Origin: Hydractinia symbiolongicarpus
Taxonomy: Eukaryota; Cnidaria; Hydrozoa; Anthoathecata; Hydractiniidae
DNA length: 64,000 nt
NCBI RefSeq assembly: GCF_029227915.1
Contig: NC_079879.1
Location: forward strand, 7,564,001-7,628,000
Direction: 5' to 3'
A program made the translations under genes and the position numbers. Positions 12,512 to 22,531 of the stretch are shown here, piece after piece. The notes beneath the pieces were generated by a model. That model saw nothing but the letters and a program-made list of their open reading frames with translations. It ran no database searches and was not told where the DNA came from. The stretch's first letter is position 1. Each line of letters starts with the position of its first letter.

Positions 12512-12849
12512 ATCGATTCATAACATCTTCAGAAAAAACAATTTAACGTTTATTTTATTAAAATCACTACAGTACTCAAGAAACCAGACAATGTTTACCT
12601 CATGTTTTTAAGCCTTCACCTCACTTGTTCGCCATTTTGCAAGTGAGCATTTAAGAGTATAATTATGCGCCAGATGTCACTAGTTAGAAGCTCACATTCG
12701 GACCCCCGGGATGAGAGACGAAACTTTGAGGATGTGATATGATGTGTTTTGTAAAAAAAAGTTCCACACGTTGATGAATAAGGACGAATCCTTTTTTTAA
12801 ATAGTAATATGGCTTCTTGCCCACTTACCTAATTGTGAAACAAGGTGTA

Positions 12850-13015
12850 TTTTTTTTCAACTTTCCCAAAGATCCAAAACAACAAACTATATAGATCAAA
12901 CTGATCAAGAGAGAGGATACGCTTCCAAAGAATTTTAAGATCTGCGAAGCTCATATTACTTCCGATTTCTTTGCCTTTAGAACTGAGTTTGAAAGAAAAA
13001 AAACAAGAAGAAGAA
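12850..13015 (+). pseudogene. THAP-like fragment inside the nested element
   Basis: One plus frame reads FNFPKDPKQQTI, stop, IKLIKRED, then LPKNFKICEAHITSDFF. This matches the middle of a THAP domain (FPKDP..W...I.R, then C-x2-H..F). The stop is a TAG exactly where the invariant Trp codon (TGG) is expected. The start of the domain with its first cysteine pair is not clear. Confidence 0.6.
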
Positions 13016-13091
13016 GGTTAGAAGATTTTTTCATTTTTATCGTCATTCATTGAACTCATGCGCTATTATCTAATTCGAATACGTTTACATA

Positions 13092-13406
13092 TCAAAACTC
13101 ACTGATCAAATTAAAAATATTCGCGGATTCTAACCCACAATAGCAACAACACTCCGCTTCGCTCGTCATTATCTTACACTTTCCACACTTGCACCACGTC
13201 CTTACAGCAACAGCAACACATGAAGCAACTTCTTCTGGAATAGTATCCTCATCACAGCTCTCCCAACTGAAATCCGAGTCGGTGCTTGGTTTAGTATTTC
13301 GCCTGATAGGCTCAAATTGAAATTCTACAACATTTTCCCTGTCGCTCTTTTTTTCTTTTTTTGCGTCACAGCTTCTCGGTATTGCAATTGAATGATGATT
13401 TCTCAA
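13092..13406 (-). CDS. P2X7-like cysteine-rich domain protein (transposon-associated)
   Basis: An ORF of about 104 codons with a basic and acidic N-terminal part followed by WCKCGKCKIMTSEAECCCYC. The C-x-C-x2-C...E-C-x-C-C pattern resembles the zinc-binding C-terminal domain of P2X7 receptors, which in cnidarians and other invertebrates often occurs in stand-alone or transposon-linked ORFs. The domain is cut short after the cysteine cluster, so a downstream exon is missing or lost. It lies within the TIR-bounded element and converges with the THAP fragment. Expression is unknown. The family assignment is by motif only. Confidence 0.5.
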   Translation of the reverse strand: MRNHHSIAIPRSCDAKKEKKSDRENVVEFQFEPIRRNTKPSTDSDFSWESCDEDTIPEEVASCVAVAVRTWCKCGKCKIMTSEAECCCYCGLESANIFNLISEF

Positions 13407-13765
13407 CCAAAGTTAGTATTCATTTTCAAAGTTTCCTGATATTTTCACGGGGGTAAACATACTCATTACCAATGAATTTCACTATTAAAGTTTAAGTAAA
13501 AAATTTCAATGCGGAAGATGATTTTCGATCTTCTAACAGGTGACGTCAGAGCACTCAAGGTGAAGAAATTTATAAAACAACATTGCTGATGTTTTACCTC
13601 GTGAATTTTTGAATCTTTGAATAGGCATTATTAACTTATAAGTGCGAATTAAGGAAAATAAACTTTATATTCGTAAATCACGTATTAATATGAGCCAATT
13701 TAGGTCAACTTAATTTTTCTCGGGAGGTAAGCTTTACCACTGAGTTTGATTGGGACGAGGATAAT

Positions 13766-14773
13766 TTGTCTGATGATGATGTTGTAGAAGGGCCAGCTAT
13801 GCAGATCAAGACAGAATGGGTAGTGGAGGCTATTAGGAAATTGAAGATTGGCAAGGCTGCAGGAGTATCAGGTATTGTTGCAGAGATGGTAAAAGCATCT
13901 GGATATATTGGAGTTGAGCTTATTACAAGTCTTGCTAACCAGATTATAAAGGATGGTGCTATTCCAAGTGAGTGGCAGTCGAGTGTAATAGTGAATTGTT
14001 TCAAGGGCAAGGGTGATGCATTAGAAAGGGGTAACTATAGAGGTTTGAAGTTGGTTGATCAAGTAATGAAAGTTATTGAAAGAGTGATTGATAAGTTACT
14101 TAGAGAAAGAATTGATATAGATAAGATGCAATTTGGTTTTGTTCCAGGGCGCGGCACTACAGATGCAATATTTTTACTCAGACAGCTTCAGGAAAAGTAT
14201 TTAGGAAAAGGAAAGAATCTCTATTTTGCCTTTGTAGATTTAGAGAAAGCTTTTGATAGAGTGCCACGTAAAGTTATTTGGTGGGCTATGAGAAAATTAG
14301 GTGTGGATGAGTGGCTAGATACAATGGTACAGTCTATGTACAGCAATGCTAGAAGTCGTGTCAGGATTAACGATTCACTTAGTGATGAATTTAGTGTAAA
14401 TGTTGGTGTACATCAGGGTTCTGTACTTAGTCCTTTGTTGTTTGTTCCAGTCTTAGAAGCGCTGTCGATGGAGTTCAGAACAGGTTGTCCATGGGAGTTA
14501 TTGTATCCAGATGATTTAGTTCTCATAGCAGAGTCGATGGAAGAATTAGTTGAAAAGTTTGAGAAGTGGAAGAAAGGACTAGAAGAGAAAGGGCTAAAGG
14601 TAAACACAGCAAAGTCTAATGTCATAATTAGTAGCATTGCAGCCAAGTGTGACCTTGTAGTTGGAAAGTGGCCTGTGGAGTTTGCAGGAAAGGGGTTGGT
14701 AGTAACTCAATTTTTTGTCAGACTTGCAAGCATTGGGTACATAAGAAGTGCAGTAGTATTAGTGGAAGGTTAA
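13766..14773 (+). pseudogene. LINE reverse transcriptase domain
   Basis: The frame shows the RT motifs in order: IRKLKIGKAAGVSGI, YRGLKLVDQVMKVIERV, QFGFVPGRGTTDAIF, FAFVDLEKAFDRVPR (motif A Asp), GVHQGSVLSPLLF (motif B) and then LLYPDDLVLIAES (motif C). Motif C is normally Y/F-A-D-D; here the Ala codon reads Pro, while the related copy at 27426-27617 keeps YADD. The true frame leaves this ORF near 14670, and its last 35 codons are out-of-frame sequence. Confidence 0.85.
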
Positions 14774-15469
14774 GAGCTGACATTCAGTTTGTATGCAAGC
14801 GTTGCAAAGGTGAGATTATAGAGAATGAAGTATTTCCAGCTTTAATGATGTACAACAGTGGCTCGTTAGAGATAGTTGAGAACTTCTGTTACTTAGGTGT
14901 TGGGCAGTGAAGGGGGTGTTGGAAGAAGTGTTACTTGCAGGATAGGTTCTGCTTGGAAAAAGTTCAGAGAGTTACTTCCTTTGTTGACTAGCAGAGTCCT
15001 GTCAATTGAGGCAAAAAGTAAGTTGTATGAGGCCTGTGTAAGTAGTGTTATGTTGTACGGTAGTGAGACATGGGCAGTGAAGCAGGAAGATCTTGACCGT
15101 TTAGAAAGGAATGATATGAGAATGGTTAGGTGGATGTGTAACGCCAGTCAGAGCGACAGAAAGAGTTCAGATGAGCTAAGAAGCAGGCTAAGTCTCCGTA
15201 GAACTAAATATGTTATCAAGATAAGAAGATTGAATTGGCTGGGGCACTTGGAAAGAATGGAGAAGGATAATTGGGTAAGAAAGTGTAGAGACTTGATAGT
15301 TCCTGGGGCAAAGCCCAGAGGCAGACCGAGAAAAACTTTGCAGGAGGTTATAAGGACAGACTTTATACAGAGGAAGTTGAGTTTAGATCCAACACAGTCT
15401 AGATCAGATTGGAACAGGGTCATTAATATACCCCGTCTAACCCATGCTAGCATGGAAAACAGACGTTAA
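14668..15469 (+). pseudogene. LINE C-terminal region with PHD-like zinc finger
   Basis: After a frameshift the LINE continues at 14668-14910 with CGVCRKG, then FCQTCKHWVHKKC and CKRCKG. This C-x2-C...C-x2-C-x2-WVHKKC...C-x2-C layout is PHD-like. A second frameshift leads to 14897-15469, with LPLLTSRVLSIEAKSKLYEA, MLYGSETWAVKQEDLDRLER, RRLNWLGHLERM and GRPRKT, a common C-terminal domain of these LINEs. It stops at 15467-15469, just before the GATGAT tail. Confidence 0.75.
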
Positions 15470-15490
15470 GCCAAGAATGATGATGATGTA

Positions 15491-17082
15491 ATCCGACAAA
15501 TTGGCTGTTGGCTCGTTGGTTCTAATTCTTGTGTAGATCAATTTTTGCAATGGTATTTTAAAGTTTAGACAAATATTATGTAATTTAATTTACGTTCCAA
15601 TACACCATGGGTTATTCAATAAATTATTTCTTGTCTGTTGAGTTTGTTACGTCAAAGCTTCATTCGTTCACTCATTCTATTTAAAAGAAAAACTTTACAG
15701 CATGATAATTCGGTACAAGTTTTTAAATTTGGAGCCACGTGTCATATCAGATGTTGGTATTCTGTGTTAATAAGTACCACCCATACTTCAGATTAACTAA
15801 GCAAATTTCTGGTAAGTCACATGGCTGTTAGCCAATGAGATTAGTGTATTTCAAGAAAAACAAACACTAGTCAAACAATCCAAAAATACATTTGAATGAG
15901 AATCACATAATAAATTCAAGGTGAGTGTTTTGTTCTTAAATGTGAGATTATTCTGATCAACTTGAAGAATTGCTAAATAGGATAATTTAGATAAGTTTTA
16001 AGGGGCCTTCAAAAATTTTTTTTGGGCTCCGTTAGCGGGATATTGCCGCTAAGGGGGGAAAGTTTGAAAAAAAAATCCGCTAAGGATTGAGAAATTTCAA
16101 AAATTTGTTTGTGGCTTGAAAATTCTTCGTCGTTCGTGAGCATAATTCCTCTTGTCATTAATTCCGATAACCTTTATCTACAAAACATGCCCCTGAGCCT
16201 TCCAAGATTTATCCGAATGTTTGTATATATTCCCAATTTATTTCTCTTAGCGTGTACCAGGCAAGGAGTAATTAGCCTGTAGCTGAAAAAAAAAAGGCGA
16301 GCGGAAGATAGCAAGCCATAATTAATTCAGTCCTGTGCGGAGACGTGCCCGTGCTATTGCACCCCTTTCCTGACCAGGTCTGCTGCATATACAGTCAAAT
16401 ATATGATAAAGGTCTTTTTACTTATATAAGTTTTAACACCTTTCTTCAATATTGACTGTGGTTAAAGTCTCAGCTTCATGTGCTTTCTAATTTTGTTGCA
16501 AACTCAAATTAGTGTATACGTTGTTTTAAAATTATAAGGCATACAACTAAATTATACTGTATACAGCTAATTATACAGTACAAAATGAGTCCATGTCATG
16601 CCAGCAAAGTTTGATATGCTGCTAATTAATCAGTATTGGTTTTAACACTTAATATCTTCCTTGCACAGCCGTTCATTTTCTATCTACCTCTATCTAGCTA
16701 TTGGATGATCAGTATCAAAAATTTAATTAAAAAAGATCTTTATTACATACCATGTAACTTAGTTGTATGAGTAGCTAATTCTGCTATGTGTACTTCATAA
16801 TTATCCAGTGACCAGCTATGTACAGGCTAATTATTGGTTCTTCTTATTACGTGATTATCTAAAACAGCTCTGATGCTAATATGGCAACTTAGCTTACTAC
16901 ATATATAAACTTTATGGTTTTTTTACCAATATGCACTATACCTTAAACAACTATGCAAAAATTACAGTAAAGACGTCTCAAATTTGTTATGTATTTATTT
17001 GGTTTAGTGCAGATCGTCCTGTGTGTGTGTACTTGTTGGAAAAAACCATTTAAATTTATTTTTTAACTTTATCTCCATGTAG
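15491..17082. other. Region between LINE and UBE2J1; possible 5' UTR exon
   Basis: No ORF or RNA gene is recognisable. A consensus donor (CAAG followed by GTGAGTG at about 15919) lies upstream of the acceptor that begins the first UBE2J1 coding exon at 17083. A non-coding first exon ending near 15920 is therefore plausible, but only cDNA would show it. The rest is AT-rich with short repeats. Confidence 0.25.
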
Positions 17083-17091
17083 ATACTGATC

Positions 17092-19944
17092 ATGAGTGAT
17101 TTCGCCAAGAAGTTTAATTTAAAAAGTCCAGGTAATTTATATATTTTGTTTGTATTTCTTAAATTATAATGTGAATGAATATGTATATGTTCATACAAAA
17201 ATTAAACCTTCTTTTAAATTAATATTTCAGCCGTTAAAAGGTTAATGAGAGAAGCAGCTGAGTTAAGTGAGCCTACTGAACAGTATTTTACACAACCACT
17301 CGAGGTATGTCAATATACAACAAGCACGTGAAGCATGTTTATAATACAAAAAACAACAAAGTATGACAGAAAAACTCCAATTGAAATTGTTGTCACATAT
17401 TTTTTTAGGACAATCTTTTCGAATGGCATTTCACAGTGCGTGGACCACCAGACAGTGAATTTGCGGGAGGTCGGTATCATGGTAGGATAACATTACCGCC
17501 AGAATACCCGATGAAGCCACCAAGTATTATACTGCTTACAGTATGTGTGTTAATTTGAGATATTCTACATAACTCTTTCCTTCGGATGGCCGCTTTTTCT
17601 AAATAACTCATCCACTTAAGCCTCCTAAAATTTCTTTAAGGGAGGCATTCATGACTTAAAATCAAATCCACCTTCACCCAAGCCCAATTGGACTCTTCCT
17701 ATTTACACTTCAGACAAATCAAGAAACCTCCATAGAAAATTAATTAAATATATTTTTGTTTTAATTAACCTGGCAAGTACATAAGGCTGCAAGTTTTAAT
17801 ATCCTAATAAAAATTTCAGTAACTCCTAATTTATGGCTTTCATTCATTTAGCCGAATGGACGATTTGAACTGGGAAAGAAGATATGTTTAAGCATGTCTG
17901 CACACCATCCAGAAACATGGCAACCATCATGGAGCAGTAAAATCTTTACTTGTTTTTTTTTTTTAAATTTTACATCCCTTTCATGTTTCGTTTAAAAACT
18001 CCCATTTAAATTAAAAATAAAACTATCACATATATGAAATATATTTTTTGATAATTATTAGTGAACACGTTGTATTTTTTCCACATAATTTGAAGCCATA
18101 TATCCACTATATATAAGTATCTTTCACAAAAACTTCTCTTTCTTTAGTTCGTACTGTTTTGTTAGCATTGATTGGTTTCATGCCAACTAAAGGTGGAGGT
18201 GCAATTGGTGCTCTTGATTACACAGCAAACGAAAGAAAACTACTTGCTGAAAGGTATGTTCCGTGGTCCTGTATCTGTTGACATGACAACATTGTTTCAG
18301 GGTTCCTATGAATCAGGGACGGCTAAAGGATAATTTGTTATAGTTATGCTGTGAGTATAAAAAAGAGCAATAAAAAATTCGAAGTAGATAATTCTTAGCG
18401 TAGGCAATAAGTTAAAAGTTTTTCATTGTTCAGACCTGTTCTCATCTTTTTCACCAAAATGAAAATACATATAAAAAATATATTAGGGAAAGACAGAATT
18501 CATCAAATGGTTTGCAATTAATTTTTTAGCTTATATACTAAGAATTAGTCAAACTTAACTTTTCAGTCAGAATAGGCACTTATAGTTATTTCGCATTTTA
18601 CTACATTTTTCGTCGTTTACAATCTAGTTGCAAAATCCAGTAGTAAACGGAGGGTATTGACGATATGGAAGAGCTATTTGTAGTTGCTAATTTGAAATAT
18701 GACTTGATGTTTCATTTGCAAACTTTAGTACCACAATGTAGAAATATTTTTCCTATATAACATTAGATCGCGGGAGGAGTACAACAATGTGATTATTTTA
18801 TTTTGGGGCTTTTAATTTTCAAGCTGTGACAATACTTGTCGATTTCGTTACCTTTAAACATTTCTTACAGGTCGTTAAATTGGAAATGTGAAGGATGTGG
18901 GATTGACCATCAAACATGTTTACTTGAAGGTGAAATGATTTGACAGGTTCTCTAAATACGCATTTACCGCTTCCACTGCTTTTAAAAATATGTAACGTTG
19001 AAATCTTTGTTTCAGTTGATCCGGAACATGAAAATACAGAATTAAAAGAAGCTAGAGAACTCGCTGCTCAAATCGATTTTAAGGTAAATTATAGAATTAT
19101 CATCTTTATAGAGAATATTAGGATTTTTTGTAATTGTATACAAAACTGCGGTAACAGACTTTAATCCCTTATTCTCCTACCACGGGGTTTCGTGGAATGG
19201 AACCTCGTGGTAGGGTTCTAACGTGAAAGGAAGGCGACAGATAATAAAGTGACTTACCAGCAAGGGGTGTCTTACTTTTTACAAGCGATTCGTTGGCGAA
19301 AAACACAAGTCAGTAAGGGATTTCATAATTTTAAAGAAACTTTATCTTGTAATCTAAAAGCATCAATAAGCACGCATCGTAAATTGTATCAATCTCTTCT
19401 CCGAAAGTTTTAGTTTAATATTTCATACATTTTCCATCAGGGTGAAAGTGCGAAATCGAAAATTAATCAAAGTCAAGCGCCGCAACCTAACCAAGCGCCG
19501 CAGCCTAACCAAGCGCCATTTCAACCTCAAAACTTCCCGCCGAACTTCCAGCAGCAACAAGCATATATGGCACAATATCATAGTATGTTTAACCAACACG
19601 GTTTATTATCGAGTGTACAGTCTACACCAAGCCCCCAACAAACTGTTTCCTCCAATACGGTGGAAGGTCCAACACACACCACCAACATCACAGAGTGTAA
19701 AACTCCAGAGAATACAAACACTGAAAATCTACGACAACGTGCAAATATTAACTCACAAACACCTACAACGGAGGTCCAAAATGATGATTCACCTGCAAGC
19801 ACTCCGGCGCAGAGGATAAACACGCACGGTCATTCCAGGATTGACTCGATCATTGTCATCTTAATGTGGATTATAACTGCATTCTTAGTTCTATTGATTT
19901 TAAGACGTTTGGTGCTGGAAGGAACAAACATGGCGAAAAGTTAA
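17092..19944 (+). CDS. UBE2J1: Ubiquitin-conjugating enzyme E2 J1 (tail-anchored, ERAD)
   Basis: E2 enzyme of the Ubc6 class, anchored in the ER membrane and working in ER-associated degradation. Coding exons: 17092-17131, 17231-17304, 17409-17540, 17852-17936, 18148-18253, 18871-18929, 19016-19083, 19441-19944. All are GT-AG and total 1068 nt (355 aa). The UBC fold runs from about residue 10: AVKRLMREAAEL, FEWHFTVRGP, GGRYHGRITLPPEYP, PPSIILLTPNGRFELG, then ICLSMSAHHPETWQPSWSIR with the catalytic Cys, and MPTKGGGAIGALDY. As in the family, it lacks the HPN of canonical E2s. A linker with two QAPQPN units (19470s to 19510s) and Ser/Thr-rich sequence leads to a C-terminal transmembrane segment (IIVILMWIITAFLVLLI). 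The acceptor 9 nt before the ATG implies a 5' UTR exon upstream. Confidence 0.95.
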
Positions 19945-21779
19945 ATGTTTGCCGAAATGAATCAGTTGTTAAATATTATTTTTTATTTATTATTTGCAAA
20001 AATATTTTTAAACTGAATCTGAAACAAGTAGATAGTGCACACGTCATACTCAATCCTTTACACATATTCCGCAACTGGATATTTTCTTAGCTTTTCATTT
20101 GATCTCATTTAAATGCAACTGCTTGTTGTTTACGGCTGCGAAAGAGACCCTGGAAAAACTACATTCTAATGAAACGCCGTTTTGTTCAAAGTAAGACGCT
20201 TTTTTTTGAATTGCGCGTGTTATCAGAGTCTACCTTCTGTACGTCATTGGTGATAATATCAGTGTCGGTTCTCGTGGTAAATATAGAAATCATTTTGTAG
20301 AATTTATTAAATCAGTTTTTACTTCAAAAACGATTTATACATGTACCTTTTTCTATGTGCTTTTTAGTATTTTGTCTTCAGTCTGCGATTCTATTAAAAC
20401 AAGCAGTATTTTGTTTTCCTATGAAGAATTACTTAAATAACGTTTTTCTGTAATATTTTGAATTTGTCTAAGGATCAGTAAAGAGCACGAAAGAATTTCA
20501 AAACCCCAACGAGTCATTTGCATTTCGGATAAGATTTGTGTGGTCAGTTGAACAGAGTTCCCGTATATTGTCTGATATTCAGCAAAGCATACATATTCCC
20601 CATGCAACATTTTTAAGCCCGGGAAAACCAACTTTGTTGCAAAAGGGTGATAAGATCGTGTATCACACATTTTGAACACAAAGTTCGAATTCGACAAAAT
20701 GGATCGTGTATCGACCGTGTAAAACAACTTGAAAAAATCTGGTCAACTACAGTGTTTTGCCTTCAACTGCGTGATTAGTGTTATGTAACGGCGAACTTAG
20801 TTCGAACTGTTTTTGTTTTATTGATAACCTTGTGTAAATATTTGATTTGATGCTTATTTCACTAGAAGAGGATGTGCGGACATTCTCATATTCTTCCTTT
20901 TTGAATTAAATTACTATTAATGCTGCTTTCATACCAATAACAACGACGTTTGTCGTGATAGTAATTATTAGAGATTTGGCAATTTTGATTTAGAAATATA
21001 CATTTGTCACGTTAATTAAAGATGTGTTATTTTTACCATTTTTGTCACAACTAGACCACAAGAAATCACTATATTAGTCATCACACGGTAATGTGAATAA
21101 GAATTCCGCAAGTTCACTTTAAGTAACTAATGAATAATTAAATATTCTCTTTTTAATTTCTTGTAAATAATCACAGGTCGAAATTTTTTTCTGTAAACTT
21201 GAAAACTTTTGAGACAAATCCCTTCACAGTTGGCCACACCCACTTTCGACTAAATTTTTTTCTGTTACAACAAATATTTTTTTCTGTTACAGCATTTTTA
21301 TTTTATTTTTTCATAATATTGTAGAACAAACTTTTGTTAACAAGTACATATATACTTTTATAATGTTTTTTTGAAAAGGAAAGTTGAAAAAAAAGCTTTA
21401 TACAGAAGAGGTGTAATTTACCATACCGCTACCTTAAGTGGAAAAACGAATTTCGCGAATTTTAGCCTTATTCGCGAAAGTCTATCTTTGCAAAAAACCG
21501 AAAATCGTTTTTATTTGACAAATTCTAGATATTTCTAAGGAAGCGGTGTGTTTTTCAAGGTGGCAGCCATTTTGATAAAAAAGACAGGGTATTTCTATTC
21601 CACCTTGCAACAGAGGTAATCGACAATACTGTCTTATGTCAATAGTTGCGTCACGGTTGAGAAGAAACTTCGTATTTCTTGATATTTCTCTTGGTAGATG
21701 TCCAACAGTGTTTCCATTTTTTGCAATTTTCCTGATTGGGCTAGAGAAAAGAAATCGAATTTCTTTTCTATCATGAAAT
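19945..21779. other. UBE2J1 3' flank, no gene seen
   Basis: This should contain the UBE2J1 3' UTR. I see no further exon, RNA gene or clear transposon end. A cluster of TTCGCGAA-type sequence at about 21440-21495 (AATTTCGCGAATTTTAGCC, TTCGCGAAAG) belongs to the dispersed family seen at 360-535. Confidence 0.4.
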
Positions 21780-22531
21780 TGTTAGATATATAGAAGAATA
21801 TAAGATTCCACATTCTCTCGTTCTTAACCTCGACCAGAGACCGTTAAAGAACAAAACTGTGAGTAATGAGACAATGGCAAAACGTGGAAATACGTCAATT
21901 ACTTTAAGGGAAGTAATGATAAACGGATAATGGGAACATTTGCCATCAAACTTTGCGAAAAGTTCTTACCTACTCGATTGATATATGGAGAAAAAACAAG
22001 ACAGACTCTTCCACGAATTTTCTTTCCTAAAGAATTTTCGCTGAGTGTCAATCCTAAGTATTATTCAAACGCTGAGGAATCCCCGAAGTACTTTGACGAA
22101 GTAATAATTCCTTATGTGACTAATGAAAGATCAAATTTGAATTTACCATCTAACTAGAACAGACCAAATGGCCGAAGCTGTAGTCAAAAGATATCAAGAA
22201 AACCTTTAAAACCTCTTCATGCTGGTAGAGAATGAGTTTTACAATGAAATGACTTCCAGCTAAGGCGTTACTATTATCAAGTGGCTGGAGAGTTTCCGAG
22301 ATTACAGATGCTGTAGACCTTGGTGTACATAAGTTGCCTTTTAAAGAAATCGATTCACTCACAGGTGACAACAGAGATATAAGTGTACGTAATACCTTAC
22401 GTCCGACTGCCATAACTAGTTTGACAATGCAGAAGCTTACCTTGCCAAAATTGAGAAACGATATCGGAAGTGATGGGAGTAGCTATGAAAAAGATTATGG
22501 GTTCAATCCAAATAAGGATGAAAGACGATAA
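21780..22531 (+). pseudogene. Decayed DDE_1 superfamily transposase
   Basis: Pieces in shifting frames match a pogo/Tigger/Jerky-type DDE transposase: IPHSLVLNLDQRPLK with the first catalytic Asp (about 21810-21850), SNETMAKRG, MGTFAIKLCEKFLP..LIYGEKTRQTLPR, SLSVNPKYYSNAEES, YFDEVIIPYV (to about 22120), then KPLHAG (about 22208) and FYNEMTS in another frame. The region between, which should carry the second Asp, is missing or unreadable. No DNA-binding N-terminus or terminal repeats were identified. It is clearly non-functional. Confidence 0.7.

Larger units (their letters stand above)
12480..13731. mobile_element. DNA transposon remnant with 34-bp TIRs nested in the LINE
   Basis: The termini CTTACCTCCC...GACCTAAAT (12480-12513) and its reverse complement (13698-13731) match at 32 of 34 positions. 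The LINE polyprotein resumes right after the right end, so this is a clean later insertion. No certain target duplication is visible: the flanks are TTGCTTAAAA and CTTTACCACT. Inside are a broken THAP-like segment on plus and a P2X7-like cysteine-rich ORF on minus. The superfamily is undetermined. Confidence 0.75.
11330..15490 (+). mobile_element. 5'-truncated RTE-like LINE, interrupted by a DNA element
   Basis: A non-LTR retrotransposon coding for an APE-type endonuclease and then a reverse transcriptase. It ends with a short GATGATGAT trinucleotide tail at 15476-15487, as RTE/BovB-type elements do. The endonuclease lacks its N-terminal part, so the copy is 5' truncated. A 1.25-kb DNA element (12480-13731) splits the polyprotein between endonuclease and RT. 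Two frameshifts near 14670 and 14900 and a changed RT active site show it is dead. Related 3' fragments lie at 26633-27830, 39302-39551 and about 44280-44480, all on the minus strand. Confidence 0.85.

Noticed and set aside
13092-13406. A genuine P2X7 receptor gene
   Set aside because: No ion-channel transmembrane region or extracellular domain is present nearby; only the cysteine-rich C-terminal-type motif occurs, inside a TIR-bounded element.
19578-19823. 81-codon minus ORF
   Set aside because: Antisense to the last UBE2J1 exon, whose frame gives the linker and tail anchor.
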